From an uncultured Burkholderiales bacterium (GTDB lineage Bacteria; Pseudomonadota; Gammaproteobacteria; Burkholderiales; Burkholderiaceae_C), in NCBI GenBank assembly GCA_903949285.1, contig CAJAYT010000101.1:1-64000 (forward strand): a stretch of 64,000 bases of DNA. The letters are read 5' to 3'. The stretch's first letter is position 1; the number at the start of each line of letters is the position of its first letter. This document shows, in pieces, positions 54,629-63,826 of the stretch. The notes below the pieces were generated by a model. It saw only the letters and a list, made by a program, of their open reading frames with translations. It was not told the DNA's origin and made no database searches. A program made the translations under genes and the position numbers.

Positions 54629-57565
54629 TTACGCAAACAGCCTTTGCTCGCCTTGTCCAAAGAGGTTGCTGATACAGCGCTTACAAAGCGCTGTATAGAC
54701 GGGATCCTTACCCACGTCTTCTGCATAATGCCAGCACCTTGCGCACTTATCAGCCGTCATCACCCCTACCTGTATGTGCTCGAGCTCACCTGCTTCGAGC
54801 AGGGCAACCGAAGTAATGAATACAAACTTTAAATCTCCGCCCAATGAGCTGAGTAATTCGTAGTCGGAACGCTTAAGTTTCAAATGCAACTGTGCTTGAA
54901 GTGAGGAGCCAACTCCTCCACTGCTTCTAAGAACTTCGATTTCTTTATTGGCCTGCTCGCGAATCTCTTTGATGCGCTGCCATTTACTCAAAAGCTTCTC
55001 ATCCACCTTTGGCAACTTGGAGTACGTTTGAGTGAATATAGAGCTCAAACCCTCCTCTTTACCCGACTCCAGGACGCTCCATGCTTCCTCTGCGGTAAAG
55101 GACAAAAACGGGGCCATCCATCTAAGCATAGCCTGGGTGATGTGATACAAAACGGTTTGAGCGCTTCTCCTTGCAAGGGACTTGGGCGCACTGGTGTAGA
55201 GGCGGTCTTTAAGGATATCCAAATAAAACGCACCCAAATCTTCAGAGCAAAAGATCTGAATTTTGTTGACCACTGGATGGAATTCGTATTCGCCAAAATG
55301 GCCGCCCTCAAAAACGCCTCGCTCCGAGTTCCAAACGCCAACGATTTGCTCTTGAAGTTGCTGCGTTCTGGATAAGGCATAACGATCAATTTCGAGTAGG
55401 TCCTTGAAATCAACACTCTCAGTTGTCACATCAAAATCACTAATATTGGCCATTAAAAAACGCAGCGTATTTCTAATACGCCGGTAAGAGTCAACGACCC
55501 TTGCCAAAATCTTGTCATCAATATTCAAGTCTCCTGAGTAATCCGTAGCAGCAACCCAAAGCCTCACGATCTCTGCACCCAACTTGCCGATCACCTCTTG
55601 GGGAGCAACGGTATTACCCAAACTCTTACTCATTTTGCGGCCTTGACCATCGGTTGCAAAGCCGTGAGTCAATAGTCCTTTATAGGGCGCTCTGTCGTAC
55701 AACGCGCATCCGAGTAACAAGGAGCTGTGAAACCATCCCCTATGCTGATCATGGCCTTCTAGGTAGAGATCAGTTTCTGGACCCTGATCGTGATAGGGGT
55801 TTCGGGGGTAGACGCTTGCATGCGAACCCCTGAGGACATGCTCAAATGTGGATCCAGAATCAAACCACACTTCCAAAATATCTGTGCTCTTGGCGTACTC
55901 ACTGACTTGGCCTCCAAACGCCCCCACGATTTCCTCAAGTGTGGTTCGGCTCCAGGCCTCCACTCCGCCGTGCTCAATCTTTTCGGCTGCGAAATCAATA
56001 ATCTCCAATGTCCTGGGATGCAATGCACCCGAGTCCACGTGGATGAGAAAAGGGATCGGCACGCCCCAACTGCGTTGACGAGAAATACACCAATCGGGAC
56101 GATTGGCAATCATGTCACGAAGGCGTGTGCGACCATTCTCGGGATAAAAATTAGTTTGATCTATCGCGTTAAGAGCAGTCTCGCGCAATGATTTTGAAGC
56201 CTTGTTTTTAGCAAAAATACCTTGCGTGGACTCAGTCTCATGATCCATACGAATGAACCACTGCGCTGCAGCTCTGTATATAACGGGTGTTTTATGACGC
56301 CAGCAATGGGGGTAGCTGTGCGTGATTGTTTTGGTGGCCATCAACCGAGCAGCTCCTTTAAGCGTCTCTAAGATGATGGGGACAGCTTTCCAAATATGTT
56401 GACCACCAAAGAGCGCAAAATCTGAGGCGTAAGTACCCCCTCCTTGCACGGGATTTAAGATCTCTTTGATTTGCATTCCGTGGGAGACGCAAGAATTAAA
56501 GTCATCTACGCCGTAAGCGGGTGCAGAGTGAACCAAACCCGTACCCTCAGTTGCTGTTGCGTAATCGGCCAAATAAATAGGCGCACACCGATCATACGCA
56601 GCGTCAACCTTACTCAAAGGATGGTGAAACTCAATCATATCGAGTTTGACCCCTAAAGCAGTCGCAATGATTTGTCCCTCCAGTCCCCAGCGCTGCAAAC
56701 AAGAATCCACCAAATTCTCAGCAACGATATACAGACCCTGCTGAGTATCGACCAGAGCGTAAGTGATTTCGGGATTTAAGTTGATTGCTTGATTGGCAGG
56801 GATTGTCCACGCGGTGGTTGTCCAAATAACAGCGAACGCCTCTTTGTTGAGCTTAGATAATCCAAAAGCATTTGCCAACAACTCAGGTTGTGCGCATAAA
56901 AAAGCAACATCAAGCGTTTCGCTTTTCTTCTCAGCGTATTCAATTTCAAACTCAGCAAGCGATGATGCACAGTCAAAGCACCAATAAACTGGCTTTAGAC
57001 CGCGGTACACGAAACCACGCTCAATTACTTTTTTGAACGCACGAAGTTCTCCTGCTTCGTTCACATAATCCATGGTTCTGTAGGGATGCTCCCAGTCGCC
57101 AAGCACCCCCAATCGTCTGAAATCTTCTTTTTGTTGAGCAATTTGCTCTCCCGCGTAGGCTCTTGCCTGCTCTTGCATCTCATCGCGGTTTAATTTTGTT
57201 TTGCGCAGTTTCTCAATCGCATTCTCAATGGGCAATCCGTGACAATCCCAACCCGGAATGTACTGTGCGTCAAAACCAGCGAGTTGACGTGATTTGACAA
57301 TCATGTCCTTCAAAACTTTGTTAAGAGCGTGTCCTATGTGAATTTGACCATTCGCATAGGGCGGGCCATCGTGCAAGACAAACAAGGGGGCACCTATCCT
57401 AGAAACTCTGAGTCTTTGGTAAAGACCCTCGTCGGTCCACCCCTTGACCCAAGCTCCCTCACGCTTGGGTAAGTCTCCGCGCATGGGAAATGCCGTGTCT
57501 GGCAAATTGAGCGTTTTGCGGTAATCTGTTGACGGTTCAGAGGAGGATTTGTGGGGATCTGTCAT
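54629..57565 (-). CDS. ileS: Isoleucyl-tRNA synthetase
   Basis: Class I aminoacyl-tRNA synthetase, 978 residues, bacterial type. The HIGH motif is at 76-79, KMSKS near residue 640, the editing domain includes the region around [16 protein letters not shown], and the C-terminal zinc-binding site is [12 protein letters not shown] plus CKRCI. It is preceded by 230 bp of non-coding sequence and followed by lspA. Confidence 0.97.
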   Translation of the reverse strand: MTDPHKSSSEPSTDYRKTLNLPDTAFPMRGDLPKREGAWVKGWTDEGLYQRLRVSRIGAPLFVLHDGPPYANGQIHIGHALNKVLKDMIVKSRQLAGFDAQYIPGWDCHGLPIENAIEKLRKTKLNRDEMQEQARAYAGEQIAQQKEDFRRLGVLGDWEHPYRTMDYVNEAGELRAFKKVIERGFVYRGLKPVYWCFDCASSLAEFEIEYAEKKSETLDVAFLCAQPELLANAFGLSKLNKEAFAVIWTTTAWTIPANQAINLNPEITYALVDTQQGLYIVAENLVDSCLQRWGLEGQIIATALGVKLDMIEFHHPLSKVDAAYDRCAPIYLADYATATEGTGLVHSAPAYGVDDFNSCVSHGMQIKEILNPVQGGGTYASDFALFGGQHIWKAVPIILETLKGAARLMATKTITHSYPHCWRHKTPVIYRAAAQWFIRMDHETESTQGIFAKNKASKSLRETALNAIDQTNFYPENGRTRLRDMIANRPDWCISRQRSWGVPIPFLIHVDSGALHPRTLEIIDFAAEKIEHGGVEAWSRTTLEEIVGAFGGQVSEYAKSTDILEVWFDSGSTFEHVLRGSHASVYPRNPYHDQGPETDLYLEGHDQHRGWFHSSLLLGCALYDRAPYKGLLTHGFATDGQGRKMSKSLGNTVAPQEVIGKLGAEIVRLWVAATDYSGDLNIDDKILARVVDSYRRIRNTLRFLMANISDFDVTTESVDFKDLLEIDRYALSRTQQLQEQIVGVWNSERGVFEGGHFGEYEFHPVVNKIQIFCSEDLGAFYLDILKDRLYTSAPKSLARRSAQTVLYHITQAMLRWMAPFLSFTAEEAWSVLESGKEEGLSSIFTQTYSKLPKVDEKLLSKWQRIKEIREQANKEIEVLRSSGGVGSSLQAQLHLKLKRSDYELLSSLGGDLKFVFITSVALLEAGELEHIQVGVMTADKCARCWHYAEDVGKDPVYTALCKRCISNLFGQGEQRLFA

Positions 57566-57795
57566 AAAGTCGGTTGCACATTGCTTGGGTGAGCTTTAAG
57601 TGCTGAGTGGATAGGTGTCTACGGTAGGGGCTGAAATGAACTTACGCTCTTGGGAAACAATTGAACTACGATGAAATAGTCCAAATGTATAGGCCTTAAG
57701 CGCCAAAGGGACGATTTTAATCGAGTTAGACACTCACACGGGTATATAAAGGGGTGTGCGCGCAATATTCAATGAAAGATGGATCGTTAATGTAA
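57566..57795. other. Non-coding gap between ileS and ribF
   Basis: No gene, T-box or other recognised leader was seen in these 230 bp. It must contain the ileS promoter, which I could not place with confidence. Confidence 0.5.
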
Positions 57796-58806
57796 TTAAG
57801 TGTTTTCAACGGCTTTTTTACGACGAGCGTTAAACCACTCTCTTGCGTTAGCGCAGTCCCTCTCAATTCCGTGCTTCAATGCCTCTAGTCCATCGTATTT
57901 GAGCTCATCATGAAGTTTATGTAACAAATTAACTTGTACAACGCGTCCGTACCCGCCGTTTTGACCTAGCTCCTTTGGCCAGTCCAAAATGTGTGTTTCC
58001 AGCAATACCCGTCCCCCGTTTACATCATTGGGATCCAGGGTCGGTCTTACCCCCAAATTAGCCACACCCGCAAGAGGCTCTGGAGTGAGCCCTAGGACCT
58101 CAACCACAAAGATCCCTTGAGCAGCTGACTTAGCGCGAGACTGAGCAGAGTTTAAGAACCGAACATTCAGCGTCCTGCATCCTAGTTCACGCCCTAAATG
58201 TCGACCGTGTACGACATGACCCGAAATACTATAGGGCCGTCCAAGGAGTTGTTCGACCTGGGCGAAATCAGCCCGTCCAAGGGCTGCTCGGACAACGGAG
58301 CTGGAAACGCGTAGTCCTCCTACTTCATAGCTATTCATTCGGGCAACTTCAAATCCGTGCGCAGTGCCAGATTGCATTAAGAAATCGTAATCACCCGCTC
58401 GTTTTGCACCAAACTTAAAATCATCTCCAACCAAAACATAGCTGGCTCCCAGGCCTTTGATCAAAACGTCATGAACAAAAGATGCTGGAGTGAGGGAGGA
58501 GAGTTTTTCATTGAAAGGAAGGACGACACACTGATCTATTCCGCATGCATCTAGTTCGGTTAACTTATCGCGCAGAGTTGCTATGCGCGCTGGGGCGAGA
58601 CTTGGGTCAGATCGAACTTTGGCAAAATAATCCCTAGGATGAGGCTCAAAGGTCAGCACACAACTGGGCACACCTCTATGCCTTGCTTCATTTCGAATGA
58701 GCGCAAGCATTGCTTGGTGTCCGCGGTGAACACCGTCAAAATTACCAATCGTCAAAGCGCATGCTTTGGCAATGCCGGGATGGTTAAAGCCTCGAAAAGT
58801 TAGCAT
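57796..58806 (-). CDS. ribF: Bifunctional riboflavin kinase/FAD synthetase
   Basis: Makes FMN and FAD from riboflavin. 336 residues from the ATG at 58806; a TTG at 58839 would add 11. The N-terminal FAD synthetase domain has TIGNFDGVHRGHQAML at 19-34, and the C-terminal kinase domain has SISGHVVHGRHLGRELGC and GVANLGVRPT. It lies upstream of ileS-lspA in the order common in proteobacteria, and supplies flavin for the many dehydrogenases in this window. Confidence 0.94.
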   Translation of the reverse strand: MLTFRGFNHPGIAKACALTIGNFDGVHRGHQAMLALIRNEARHRGVPSCVLTFEPHPRDYFAKVRSDPSLAPARIATLRDKLTELDACGIDQCVVLPFNEKLSSLTPASFVHDVLIKGLGASYVLVGDDFKFGAKRAGDYDFLMQSGTAHGFEVARMNSYEVGGLRVSSSVVRAALGRADFAQVEQLLGRPYSISGHVVHGRHLGRELGCRTLNVRFLNSAQSRAKSAAQGIFVVEVLGLTPEPLAGVANLGVRPTLDPNDVNGGRVLLETHILDWPKELGQNGGYGRVVQVNLLHKLHDELKYDGLEALKHGIERDCANAREWFNARRKKAVENT

Positions 58807-58924
58807 GTCGTGCTCAAGAAAGGGATTGAAACCTAACAAATGTCATAAAAACAATGTATATTGTCTCAGGTTAGTCATTCAGAAAACTGCTTCGTTGTTA
58901 TTGTTCAATAATTGGAGGTGTTGC

Positions 58925-59482
58925 TTGAAAGTCTTAAAACTGTCTGCTCAGGGCCTGCCCCAGTCCTGGATTTCGTTAGAACAAGCCGTTATTCATTACG
59001 CGGCGCAGGAAGTGCGTTGGGAGGCAGGAGCGCAAGTTGCCTTATTTAGAGGCGGATATAACGCAGTCACAGGCAAACAATCTACCATTGCCGTCAATAG
59101 CATCATTGGGACCAAGGGTGTTCCCAATATCAACCCCTTTGAGTTAAAGCCTGGACTAACCAACAGCAAACTTTTTGCCAGAGACCAAAATCTTTGCGCC
59201 TACTGCGGCGACCAATTTCAAGAAACCGAACTCACTCGAGAGCACATTATCCCTTTTGGTCAAAACGGCCTAGATCACTGGATGAATGTCGTGACTGCCT
59301 GCAAATCGTGCAACCATAGAAAAGGCAACCGCACCCCTGAGCAAGCGAGAATGCCGCTTCTTTATGCCCCCTATATTCCCAGTTTGTGGGAGGACTTTAT
59401 TTTGCGCAACAGGAGAATTTTGTCAGATCAGATGGACTTCTTAACCGCACATTTACCCAAAACTTCGCGTTTCTTTATCTAA
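58925..59482 (+). CDS. HNH endonuclease domain protein
   Basis: 185 residues from a TTG start that has a perfect GGAGG six bases upstream; in-frame ATGs lie further upstream (58766, 58772, 58805) but inside the opposite-strand ribF gene. Zinc-finger HNH domain: Cys91 and Cys94 (CAYCG), His107 in TREHIIPFG, Cys126 and Cys129 in CKSCNHRKGNRTP. The N-terminal half (about 1-80) is conserved-looking but unassigned. Such stand-alone HNH proteins are widespread and of unclear role. It is divergent from ribF and converges on purN with 18 bp between the stops. Confidence 0.87.
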   Translation: MKVLKLSAQGLPQSWISLEQAVIHYAAQEVRWEAGAQVALFRGGYNAVTGKQSTIAVNSIIGTKGVPNINPFELKPGLTNSKLFARDQNLCAYCGDQFQETELTREHIIPFGQNGLDHWMNVVTACKSCNHRKGNRTPEQARMPLLYAPYIPSLWEDFILRNRRILSDQMDFLTAHLPKTSRFFI

Positions 59483-59500
59483 TGCTGTACGACTTGGGCG

Positions 59501-60097
59501 TTAATACTCGTTGCCCAATAAACGCTCTATCGCTCGGGGATAAATAATATGCTCTTGGGTGAGCACTCGCGAAGCCAAATCTTGCTCGGTGTCACCTTTC
59601 ATAACCGGGACCACAGCTTGCTCTAATATAGGCCCATGGTCCAGCTCCGCAGTGACGCGGTGCACTGTAGCGCCCGCAAAGTGACACCCCATCTCAATAG
59701 CCCGAGCGTGGGTATGCAAGCCCGTGAAAGCTGGCAACAAGGAGGGATGGATGTTGATCAAGCGTCCCGAGTAATGCTCTACAAAATGGGGGGTCAAAAT
59801 TCTCATAAAACCAGCCAATACAACTAAATCGGGGCTGTATTGATCGATGGCTTTGATCAATTCTTTGTCGAAAGCAAGTCTTGGATTTTCTGCTGATTTA
59901 AAATTTAGATGGGAAACAACCTCGGTCTCTATACCCCAGTCTTTGGCAATCTGCAGTCCTTTTGCTTGCGCATCGTTGCTGATCACGCAAGCAACTTTCG
60001 CATCAAATCTTTCGCTCCAAGTCCTCTCCTTAGCTGCTTTGAGGATCGCTTGCATATTAGAGCCACCGCCAGAGATAAGGATCACGATTTTTTTCAT
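59501..60097 (-). CDS. purN: Phosphoribosylglycinamide formyltransferase
   Basis: Third step of purine synthesis, using 10-formyl-THF. 198 residues; ISGGGSNMQA near the start, and catalytic Asn115, His117 (INIHPSLLPAF) and Asp153 (ELDHGPI), matching E. coli Asn106/His108/Asp144 with a constant shift of nine. It is transcribed alone towards the HNH gene. Confidence 0.96.
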   Translation of the reverse strand: MKKIVILISGGGSNMQAILKAAKERTWSERFDAKVACVISNDAQAKGLQIAKDWGIETEVVSHLNFKSAENPRLAFDKELIKAIDQYSPDLVVLAGFMRILTPHFVEHYSGRLINIHPSLLPAFTGLHTHARAIEMGCHFAGATVHRVTAELDHGPILEQAVVPVMKGDTEQDLASRVLTQEHIIYPRAIERLLGNEY

Positions 60098-60500
60098 TCA
60101 ACGCTCATTAAAAACAATAACTGCTAAAACACAGATAGGTGCGAGCACCTAATTGATTGGTTTCCATAATCCGCTAACGGACTTACAATAGGGTCAAGAC
60201 AGCCTGCTACGCGTTGGAACCCTTTGGGATTCTCAAGCAGTTAATTTCAAGCAATGCAATCTGTGAACTACACATTAATGCACTTGACGCTGCCGATCTC
60301 GGTCCATCGTTTTCCCAAAAAGCTTTCATCCTTGAGTTGCTCAAGGGTGAGGCTTACTCCTCACCAATCACCCATTAATTTTAGCCCTCTAGGTCTACCC
60401 AAGAAGTTTAGCGGTATAAAAAGGTTAGCCGTTCATTTCTTTTTGTTCGCCAGACCATTTATAACAATTTAGTCAAGAATCGATCCAATTCACATCTTTT
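60098..60500. other. Non-coding region between purN and rsmB
   Basis: About 400 bp with no credible gene; a 72-codon open frame at 60254-60472 has no recognisable product or ribosome site. A perfect 7-bp hairpin, GGTGAGG with CCTCACC and a 6-base loop, lies at 60346-60365. The divergent promoters of purN and rsmB must be here. A small RNA cannot be excluded from sequence alone. Confidence 0.45.
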
Positions 60501-61934
60501 ATGCATCCAAAAGCCCTTCTCTCAGCCAGCGCAGATTTAGTTCGTGAAATTCTTCGTTTCGAGCATCCTGCAGATTCGGTGTTGTCAAAATACTTTAAGG
60601 ATCACAGAAAAGATCACTCCTTTGGCCACCGGGAGCGCGGCGTATTGGCAGACACCGCCTACAACGTACTTCGTTTTAAACTACTTTACGAACACTTTGC
60701 CCCCTGGGGCAGTGGATCCAAGGAGCGAAGATTGGCTATTCTTGGATTCGCTCAGCATTTAAAAGACGCAAGTGAGCACAGTCCTAAACCAAAAGACACT
60801 GTTGCAAAAGGAGTTGCGCATTTGTCAAATGCTAGCGGAGTTGGAAAAGTAAATTCAAAGAGAACACAAAGCAGTTTTAGTAAAACGCGCAACCCCGAGG
60901 AGTTTGATCAATCAACGCTTGGTTTCCTGCGCTCTGCCTTGACACCCGACGAGGTGCAGTGGCTTGAGCAGTGCGAAGCTGTAAAAAAAGAGGATCTTTT
61001 AGAGCGCCATCAACACAACTTGCCCGAGTGGTTGGCTCAATCCTTAAAAGAACAACTTGGGGAGGCATTTTGGCAAGTTATTGAAAAGCTCAACACCACT
61101 GCGCCGCTCGATTTAAGGGTGAATACTTATGTTGCTAAACGCGATGATGTATTGAAATCCCTCAATGGTTTGGGCATTAAGGGTATGCCAACGCCCTACT
61201 CGCCCTGGGGAATTCGTTTGCAGGACAAACCTTCTCTCGCAAAGCTTGATCTATTTACGAGCGGGGCGATTGAAGTACAAGACGAAGGCTCACAGTTATT
61301 GGCGCTCTTAATGGATGCCAAGCGTTCAGAGATGGTGGCCGACTTTTGTGCAGGTGCAGGTGGTAAAACATTAGCGATAGGTGCTTGCATGCGCAACACC
61401 GGCAGGCTGTACGCATTTGACACCTCTGCACACCGATTAGACGCACTCAAACCTAGACTCGCTCGCAGTGGCCTGTCCAATGTTCATCCAGTTGCTATTG
61501 CCCATGAGCGTGACGAGCGAATAAAGCGATTGAGAGGGAAAATGGACCGCGTCCTCGTGGACGCCCCTTGTTCGGGTCTAGGAACACTCAGGCGCAATCC
61601 AGATCTTAAATGGAGACAAAACCCGAAAAGCATTGAAGAACTCTGTGTGATACAGGGCAATATATTGAGAAGTGCCGCGCGTTTGCTTAAACCAGGAGGA
61701 AGATTGGTTTATGCCACATGTAGTTTGCTCCAAGCGGAAAACGAGGCTATAGCCGAAGCGTTTACCGAAGAATTTAAAGATTTCTTTGTGCCCTTAAAAG
61801 CCTCAAATCTCTTAGAAGAGCTAAAAATAGCCAATTTTGAATCCTTATGTACTCCTTCTGGTGATTACTTAAGGATGTGGCCACATGTTCACGAAACAGA
61901 CGGATTCTTTGCTTCAATTTGGCAAGCCAAGTAG
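60501..61934 (+). CDS. rsmB: 16S rRNA m5C methyltransferase of the RsmB/NOP2 family
   Basis: SAM-dependent cytosine-5 methyltransferase acting on 16S rRNA (C967 in E. coli). 477 residues: N-terminal NusB-like domain, interrupted by a low-complexity basic linker at about 90-130, then the catalytic domain. SAM motif VADFCAGAGGKTLAIG; the two catalytic cysteines are Cys357 in DAPCSGLG and Cys407 in YATCSLL, fifty residues apart as in E. coli. A 56-bp gap separates it from the desaturase gene. Confidence 0.88.
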   Translation: MHPKALLSASADLVREILRFEHPADSVLSKYFKDHRKDHSFGHRERGVLADTAYNVLRFKLLYEHFAPWGSGSKERRLAILGFAQHLKDASEHSPKPKDTVAKGVAHLSNASGVGKVNSKRTQSSFSKTRNPEEFDQSTLGFLRSALTPDEVQWLEQCEAVKKEDLLERHQHNLPEWLAQSLKEQLGEAFWQVIEKLNTTAPLDLRVNTYVAKRDDVLKSLNGLGIKGMPTPYSPWGIRLQDKPSLAKLDLFTSGAIEVQDEGSQLLALLMDAKRSEMVADFCAGAGGKTLAIGACMRNTGRLYAFDTSAHRLDALKPRLARSGLSNVHPVAIAHERDERIKRLRGKMDRVLVDAPCSGLGTLRRNPDLKWRQNPKSIEELCVIQGNILRSAARLLKPGGRLVYATCSLLQAENEAIAEAFTEEFKDFFVPLKASNLLEELKIANFESLCTPSGDYLRMWPHVHETDGFFASIWQAK

Positions 61935-61990
61935 AATAGTGGGGTTTGGACCATCGGGGTCCAGCCTAATGCATACAAAGGGTTTTTACC

Positions 61991-63184
61991 TTGAATATCT
62001 TAAATACAGTTTTGGTTTGGTTAGCTTACGGCTTCATTAACTTGAGCGCATGGCAAGTCGTTGTTCTGACACTTGTCATGACGCATGTGACGATTGCCTC
62101 AGTCACCATTTATTTGCACCGTCACCAAGCACATCGTTCATTGGATTTGCACCCAGCCGTTGCCCACTTCTTCAGATTGTGGCTCTGGCTATCGACGGGG
62201 ATGCAAACCAAAGAGTGGGCAGCTATTCACAGAAAACACCATGCCAAATGTGAGACTGCGGAAGATCCCCATAGTCCACAGATCAAAGGAATTGAAACCG
62301 TTTTTTGGAAAGGCGCTGAGCTATACCGTTTAGAGTCCAAGAACACGGAGACCATGCAAAAATATGGTCACGGCACGCCAGATGACTGGCTTGAAAACAA
62401 TGTTTACTCTCGATTTCCTTGGCAAGGCGTGGCGATCATGTTGATCATAAATCTAACGTTGTTCGGCGCCATTGGACTAAGCATTTGGGCAGTCCAAATG
62501 CTTTGGATTCCAGTGACCGCTGCTGGCGTGATCAACGGAATTGGTCACTACTGGGGATACAGAAACTTTGAAGCTGTTGATGCGAGCACCAACATCTCTC
62601 CTTGGGGAATTTTGATTGGTGGAGAGGAACTTCACAACAACCACCACACCTACCCAACATCAGCCAAACTCTCAGTTAAGCCTTATGAGTTCGATATTGG
62701 ATGGCTCTACATTCGAGTGCTTGAAACATTGCACTTGGCAAACGTTAAGAAGACACCGCCCAAACTTGCGTTTGGCGAGGTCCGTCCTGTTGCCGATGAG
62801 AAAACGTTAGAAGCGCTCATCATGAACCGCTATGAAGTGATGGCTGGATTTGCCAAACAACTCAGAGGTGCATTAGAAGTTGAGATAGCAAACTTGAAAC
62901 TCTCACCCTCGCCGAGTTTGGCCGCTGCTAAACGTTGGATGCACAGAGATCTCGAGAAAGTGCCTACCTCTGCCGTTGCTCAGTTGGCCCAAGCAAGAGC
63001 AATACTTCCGACAGTAGACAAAATGGTTTGTATGCGTGAGGAACTGCGCCAGATATGGCTCAGCACTAACCGCTCACGAGAGCAACTCGCTGTTGATTTG
63101 CAAACCTGGTGCCGTAACGCTGAAGCAAGCGGTATTCAAGCTTTAAAAGAGTTCTCTATGACCTTAAGAGCCGTTCGGGTTTAA
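61991..63184 (+). CDS. Acyl-CoA/fatty-acid delta-9-type desaturase
   Basis: Membrane di-iron desaturase that introduces a double bond in acyl chains. 397 residues from a TTG start, with AAGGG eight bases upstream. Three histidine boxes are present: HRHQAH (43-48), HRKHH (80-84) and HNNHH (about 215). Hydrophobic segments occur near 5-40 and 145-185. The last 120 residues are hydrophilic and helical-looking, a cytosolic extension. It is followed by a strong terminator. Regiospecificity is inferred from the family. Confidence 0.88.
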   Translation: MNILNTVLVWLAYGFINLSAWQVVVLTLVMTHVTIASVTIYLHRHQAHRSLDLHPAVAHFFRLWLWLSTGMQTKEWAAIHRKHHAKCETAEDPHSPQIKGIETVFWKGAELYRLESKNTETMQKYGHGTPDDWLENNVYSRFPWQGVAIMLIINLTLFGAIGLSIWAVQMLWIPVTAAGVINGIGHYWGYRNFEAVDASTNISPWGILIGGEELHNNHHTYPTSAKLSVKPYEFDIGWLYIRVLETLHLANVKKTPPKLAFGEVRPVADEKTLEALIMNRYEVMAGFAKQLRGALEVEIANLKLSPSPSLAAAKRWMHRDLEKVPTSAVAQLAQARAILPTVDKMVCMREELRQIWLSTNRSREQLAVDLQTWCRNAEASGIQALKEFSMTLRAVRV

Positions 63185-63206
63185 ACACACATTAACTCGA
63201 ACTTTG

Positions 63207-63233
63207 AAAGCCCGCTTCTACGCGGGCTTTTTG
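63207..63233 (+). terminator. Intrinsic terminator of the desaturase gene
   Basis: A perfect 9-bp stem, AAAGCCCGC (63207-63215) with GCGGGCTTT (63222-63230), a 6-base loop, and T-rich sequence after it. It may serve both directions because the next gene converges and ends at 63239. Confidence 0.9.
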
Positions 63234-63238
63234 TATTT

Positions 63239-63643
63239 CTAACTCAATCGATCCAGACTAAAGGCATCATGATCAGTCGCATCGAGGGGATGAATTCGGG
63301 TTGGAACTCTTAACATTTGCATCGCAGCCAAATCATCCCACTCACGGTTAAATCTTTTGATATCGATTGGGTGTAGTCCAGACAAAAAAGCGTGGGCCTC
63401 AATTTCATCGACTGAGCTATTTAAGAGATACTCACTTACACCGTACCTGGACAAGTCCTCCGCGGATAGTTGAGCAAGGACCTGTGTCACCAAGACACCG
63501 TCCTGATCCTTGTCCCCTAGCCATTCAAGCAGGCTAAGGTCAGCCTGTGTGAACTTAACGGCTGCTTTGCTCCCACCGATACCTTCGATCTTCTCAAGCA
63601 AAGTGATGTCACTGGGGGATACACGAAACGATGGTTTTACCAT
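63239..63643 (-). CDS. Hypothetical protein, 134 residues
   Basis: I do not recognise a family. The predicted protein is acidic and mostly helical, with no signal peptide, membrane segment or cysteine cluster; MVKPSFRVSPSDITLLEKIEG begins it and repeated Leu/Asp/Glu patterns follow. The N-terminus (LLEKIEGIGGSKAA) faintly resembles a helix-hairpin-helix loop, but this is weak. It is divergent from a phage-repressor-like gene and shares a repeat-rich intergenic region with it. No Shine-Dalgarno sequence stands out before the ATG. Confidence 0.6.
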   Translation of the reverse strand: MVKPSFRVSPSDITLLEKIEGIGGSKAAVKFTQADLSLLEWLGDKDQDGVLVTQVLAQLSAEDLSRYGVSEYLLNSSVDEIEAHAFLSGLHPIDIKRFNREWDDLAAMQMLRVPTRIHPLDATDHDAFSLDRLS

Positions 63644-63748
63644 TTGATTCTTTAATGAAAACTAAACATTTGCAAAGGACCAGGCAAAGCATTTTGTGCG
63701 ACAACTGGGGTTGAGTCAGTGGAGTTTTTAACTCTACTGAATCATACC

Positions 63749-63797
63749 GATATTATATCCAAGGCATTATTAAAATAATACCGAGGGTATAATATCC
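63749..63797. promoter_or_regulatory. Operator-like repeat cluster with divergent -10 boxes
   Basis: Three dyads lie in a row: a 12-mer at 63749-63760, a 20-bp palindrome matching at 8 of 10 pairs (63763-63782), and a 12-mer at 63786-63797. On the minus strand the outer 12-mers read GGATATAATATC and GGATATTATACC, identical at 10 of 12 positions. Each contains a TATAAT-type -10, one facing left (63757-63752) and one right (63788-63793), so a bound regulator would cover both promoters. Confidence 0.55.
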
Positions 63798-63826
63798 ATT
63801 TTGCAGTTATAGGATTATTTTGATAA

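Noticed and set aside
57566-57795. T-box or other riboswitch upstream of ileS
   Set aside because: No T-box sequence, specifier structure or terminator was visible, and T-boxes are rare in proteobacteria.
58766-58924. Longer N-terminus for the HNH protein
   Set aside because: It would overlap the opposite-strand ribF gene, and the TTG at 58925 has a perfect Shine-Dalgarno sequence.
60254-60472. 72-codon open frame between purN and rsmB
   Set aside because: No ribosome site and no recognisable protein features; it lies in a promoter region.
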